64,000 bases of DNA from Siderastrea radians. Lineage: Eukaryota > Cnidaria > Anthozoa > Scleractinia > Rhizangiidae. Under the pieces are notes generated by a model, which saw only the letters and a list, made by a program, of their open reading frames with translations, did not search any database and was not told where the DNA came from. The first letter of the stretch is position 1; every line of letters starts with the position of its first letter. Location: positions 33,980,307-34,044,306 of the forward strand of contig OZ024896.1 of assembly GCA_964017195.1 (NCBI GenBank), given 5' to 3'. Made by a program: the position numbers and the translations under genes. This document shows, piece by piece, positions 61,921 to 64,000 of this stretch.

Positions 61921-63210
61921 TTACAGCACTGTTTCCCTCTCTTGAATGTTTTCGTTGCTGTCTGAACCACGAAGTTTACACTTATTTTTCTTCGTCTTTT
62001 GAAGTCTATTACAGTCTACCCTGTTACCCCTTAGACGGCTTCGTCCCGGACTAGCCCGTAAATCTCGGATGTCCTTTTGCCTTACTTCCGATAGTTTCAT
62101 TTCCGGAACTGGTGACATCATAGTTTCTCTTCCGTTTCTCCATTCCTGAAGCAAAGGCTGACTGCGTTTGCTCTTTTTAGTCGGCGCCTCTGTTGCAGAC
62201 GTGGTATGTTCCATATTTCTCTTAAAAAAGTCTCTATGGCCGCTGATCTTGAAGCAAACACAACCGAACAATCCTTTGAAAACCACTTTAAACTCCTTGT
62301 TCAATGTCCCGTATGCGATTGCATTTAGTGCGCTGTTGGCTATCGGGAAAATGTTAGCGATGATGTTAGCCTGTGGTCGGTAGCTCTTTTCATCCAAGTT
62401 CCCGTATCTTAGCCAGAAAGTGAAAACGGCGTGTTGTGGCAACATGCAAATGGCGTACAGGAAAACCAGCGCGATTAACATTTTTGTTATTCGCTGGGTT
62501 TGCTTAGTGCGCTTGCGAATCGTCCTCCTTAAGATTTCACTTTGGGCGCAGCTCTCCATAGCAACCGGGAGTGTATTTCTCCTCAAGGTGTACGCTGTGA
62601 TTCCAGCCAAGACCGCAATTATACATAAAGGGAGAAGATACTGTATTACAAACATGGACGCCCAATATACATCTGAAAAGGTTTGAATCGGCCATTTTTC
62701 GGAGCAGTAATGTACGCCAGGTTCTGGTGAAGATAACGTAATGACGAATACAAGCGGTGATGCTGTCAGGGCTGATAACATCCAGATCACTGCTATAATC
62801 AGAAGCACGGTCTTCCTGGTCAGTCTAGTTTTAACTGGAAATACAATTGCGCGGTATCTGTCTGCGGTGATAGCCAGTAAAATACCAACAGATACTGACT
62901 GGGAGATAGGTAGTATGATATAAACCAGATGGCACATGAAGTCACCGAGAGTCCAAGAATGACAGTTTTCCAGGGCAATCATTTGTGTTGGAACGTAAAC
63001 AACGACAAGAATCAGATCATGGAAGGCTAGATTGAAGGTGAACAGGGTGCAGCTGTTTTGAGTTCCTTTGCGTTTGAGAATTGCTAGACATACTACGGCG
63101 TTGCCAAATGTCCCAAGGATAAATATCGTCGAGTATGCTAAGCGTAAAGTCCACATTAAAGATGCTGGACCCGAGTTGCAGTCCGACGTGGGCATGGTGG
63201 AGTTGTTCAT
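61921..63210 (-). CDS. Intronless class A GPCR with long basic cytoplasmic tail
   Basis: 429 codons, complete. Seven helices with FGNAVVC (N37 as N1.50), NLAFHD (D65 as D2.50), Cys pair C93/C169, an intact DRY at 117-119, CMLP in helix 6 (255-258), and NAIAY in place of NPxxY (296-300). A Lys/Arg/Ser-rich tail of about 110 residues follows helix 8, with a Cys cluster (GCVCF) suited to palmitoylation. N-terminal NNST carries a glycosylation sequon. It shares CMLPQH, NIFPIANSALN and an ECL1 block TPTQ/VPTQ with the receptor at 51,452-52,450, so the two are paralogues. The ligand is unknown; peptide receptors are the closest general class. The start at 63,210 places the N-terminus 18-20 residues before helix 1, a normal length. 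Confidence 0.92.
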   Translation of the reverse strand: MNNSTMPTSDCNSGPASLMWTLRLAYSTIFILGTFGNAVVCLAILKRKGTQNSCTLFTFNLAFHDLILVVVYVPTQMIALENCHSWTLGDFMCHLVYIILPISQSVSVGILLAITADRYRAIVFPVKTRLTRKTVLLIIAVIWMLSALTASPLVFVITLSSPEPGVHYCSEKWPIQTFSDVYWASMFVIQYLLPLCIIAVLAGITAYTLRRNTLPVAMESCAQSEILRRTIRKRTKQTQRITKMLIALVFLYAICMLPQHAVFTFWLRYGNLDEKSYRPQANIIANIFPIANSALNAIAYGTLNKEFKVVFKGLFGCVCFKISGHRDFFKRNMEHTTSATEAPTKKSKRSQPLLQEWRNGRETMMSPVPEMKLSEVRQKDIRDLRASPGRSRLRGNRVDCNRLQKTKKNKCKLRGSDSNENIQERETVL

Positions 63211-63433
63211 TATGATCTTGCTATCGCCTCGGTAGAACTGGGCAAATACGTAAAATCAAAATAGCAAAACAAAACTGTTTACTTCGTCTAACTGCCTTTT
63301 CAATGCTTGACTAAATCTATGAAAGAAAAAAGGAATCGTTAGAAATTTGTGTAGGGCACCCTTAGCTTGGCAACTTGGGAACGCGGTTAATGTTTCTACG
63401 CTCTAGAGCGGTGAGACGGCTCTGCAAGTCGTT
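63211..63433. promoter_or_regulatory. Presumed upstream region of the minus-strand GPCR
   Basis: No coding sequence. It would hold the receptor promoter and 5' UTR, but I see no specific element. Confidence 0.3.
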
Positions 63434-64000
63434 ACACCTGAAATATCTTTTGAAAGCTCTCCTCTCACTGGAAAGAAAACCTTCATTTGATCAGATTCCT
63501 AGTTTTGCGAAGAAACTGAACCAGGAATACAAATATTAGTTGACAGATCTAGAAACCATGACGAAGAGATTGGACACTGTATACACCAGTCTCCTGCGAC
63601 AATGACATTTCGTGACGTGATTATATGATAGATCAGGTGCCCTATGAAACTGCACTAAGGGTACAGCAAACGCTGTTACAGAAGCGGCGTAGTTTACTGA
63701 GCACTGCTAGAGCAGCAAAAGGAATTAGTGTAGAAAGGGGTCCTCTAGTTGGCAAGGATGGAAGGTCACGAGAGTATCTTGAATTTTCAAATGTGGACAT
63801 TCTTGAAGGCGACTAAAAAGTCAGCCTTTCAGACGTTCTATTCATCTATTGTGGAACAAAACAAATGGATGGAAAGGCATTTATTAGTAATGCCCGAGTT
63901 CGCTCAGAGTGGTGAGTTCGACATACATTAGTTCTGATACATCGCGGTAAAAAGTACCTGTTCGGAAGAACTTCATCGCCTCAGAAATTCGGATTTAATT
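63434..64000 (+). pseudogene. Degenerate coding remnant running off the right edge
   Basis: Forward frames give coherent peptide across several interruptions: LERKPSFDQIPSFAKKLNQE, then RVQQTLLQKRRSLLSTARAA and EYLEFSNVDILEGD to a TAA at about 63,814. The same frame goes on past that stop (SLSDVLFIYCGTKQMDGKAF, NARVRSEW, TGA, VLIHRGKKYLFGR). In-frame stops inside otherwise protein-like sequence suggest a pseudogene or a decayed transposon ORF. I do not recognise the family. Confidence 0.45.

Overview
The window is eukaryotic, from an animal with intron-rich genes. The density of short inverted-repeat transposons, the gene content and the paired peptide-type GPCRs suggest an anthozoan cnidarian, most likely a stony coral. 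That assignment is inference, because no rRNA or mitochondrial marker is present. There are no operons; most of the sequence is intron or intergenic DNA full of transposon remnants and tandem repeats.

Layout. At 0.7-2.6 kb lies a DNA-transposon relic whose ends are arrays of a short palindromic motif and whose interior holds a broken Ulp1-like/PHD-finger coding remnant. At 4.46-6.86 kb (minus) is a three-exon gene for a single-pass membrane protein I do not recognise. At 9.18-14.61 kb (minus) is a complete six-exon TM2D1-like gene (TM2-domain protein). Head-to-head with it, across only 147 bp between start codons, begins a FANCC homologue (Fanconi anaemia core complex). I could assemble it into 17 phase-consistent exons running from 14,757 to 59,357 (+), 620 codons plus stop.

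The FANCC introns carry most of the unusual content. Intron 1 holds a hAT element with a perfect 8-bp target duplication and a LINE 3' end nested inside it. Intron 6 holds a palindrome-array element and then about 8.9 kb of a 15-bp minisatellite (about 23.48-32.41 kb), interrupted by one tRNA-derived SINE. Intron 12 contains a MITE nested inside another MITE. Intron 13 (15 kb) contains a 5-kb TTAA-flanked transposon with arms of over 500 bp, a dispersed ~100-bp satellite, a 300-bp tandem repeat, and a complete intronless class A GPCR gene at 51,452-52,450 (+). Intron 16 uses a GC-AG splice pair.

Right of FANCC, a second intronless GPCR (61,921-63,210, minus) is clearly related to the nested one. 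The last 570 bp hold a degenerate coding remnant with in-frame stops.

How the genes relate: FANCC and TM2D1 share a compact divergent promoter region with two opposed YY1-like motifs, one pointing into each gene. The two GPCRs are diverged paralogues of one receptor family, one of them captured inside a FANCC intron. Nothing suggests a shared pathway among the DNA-repair gene, the TM2 protein and the receptors.
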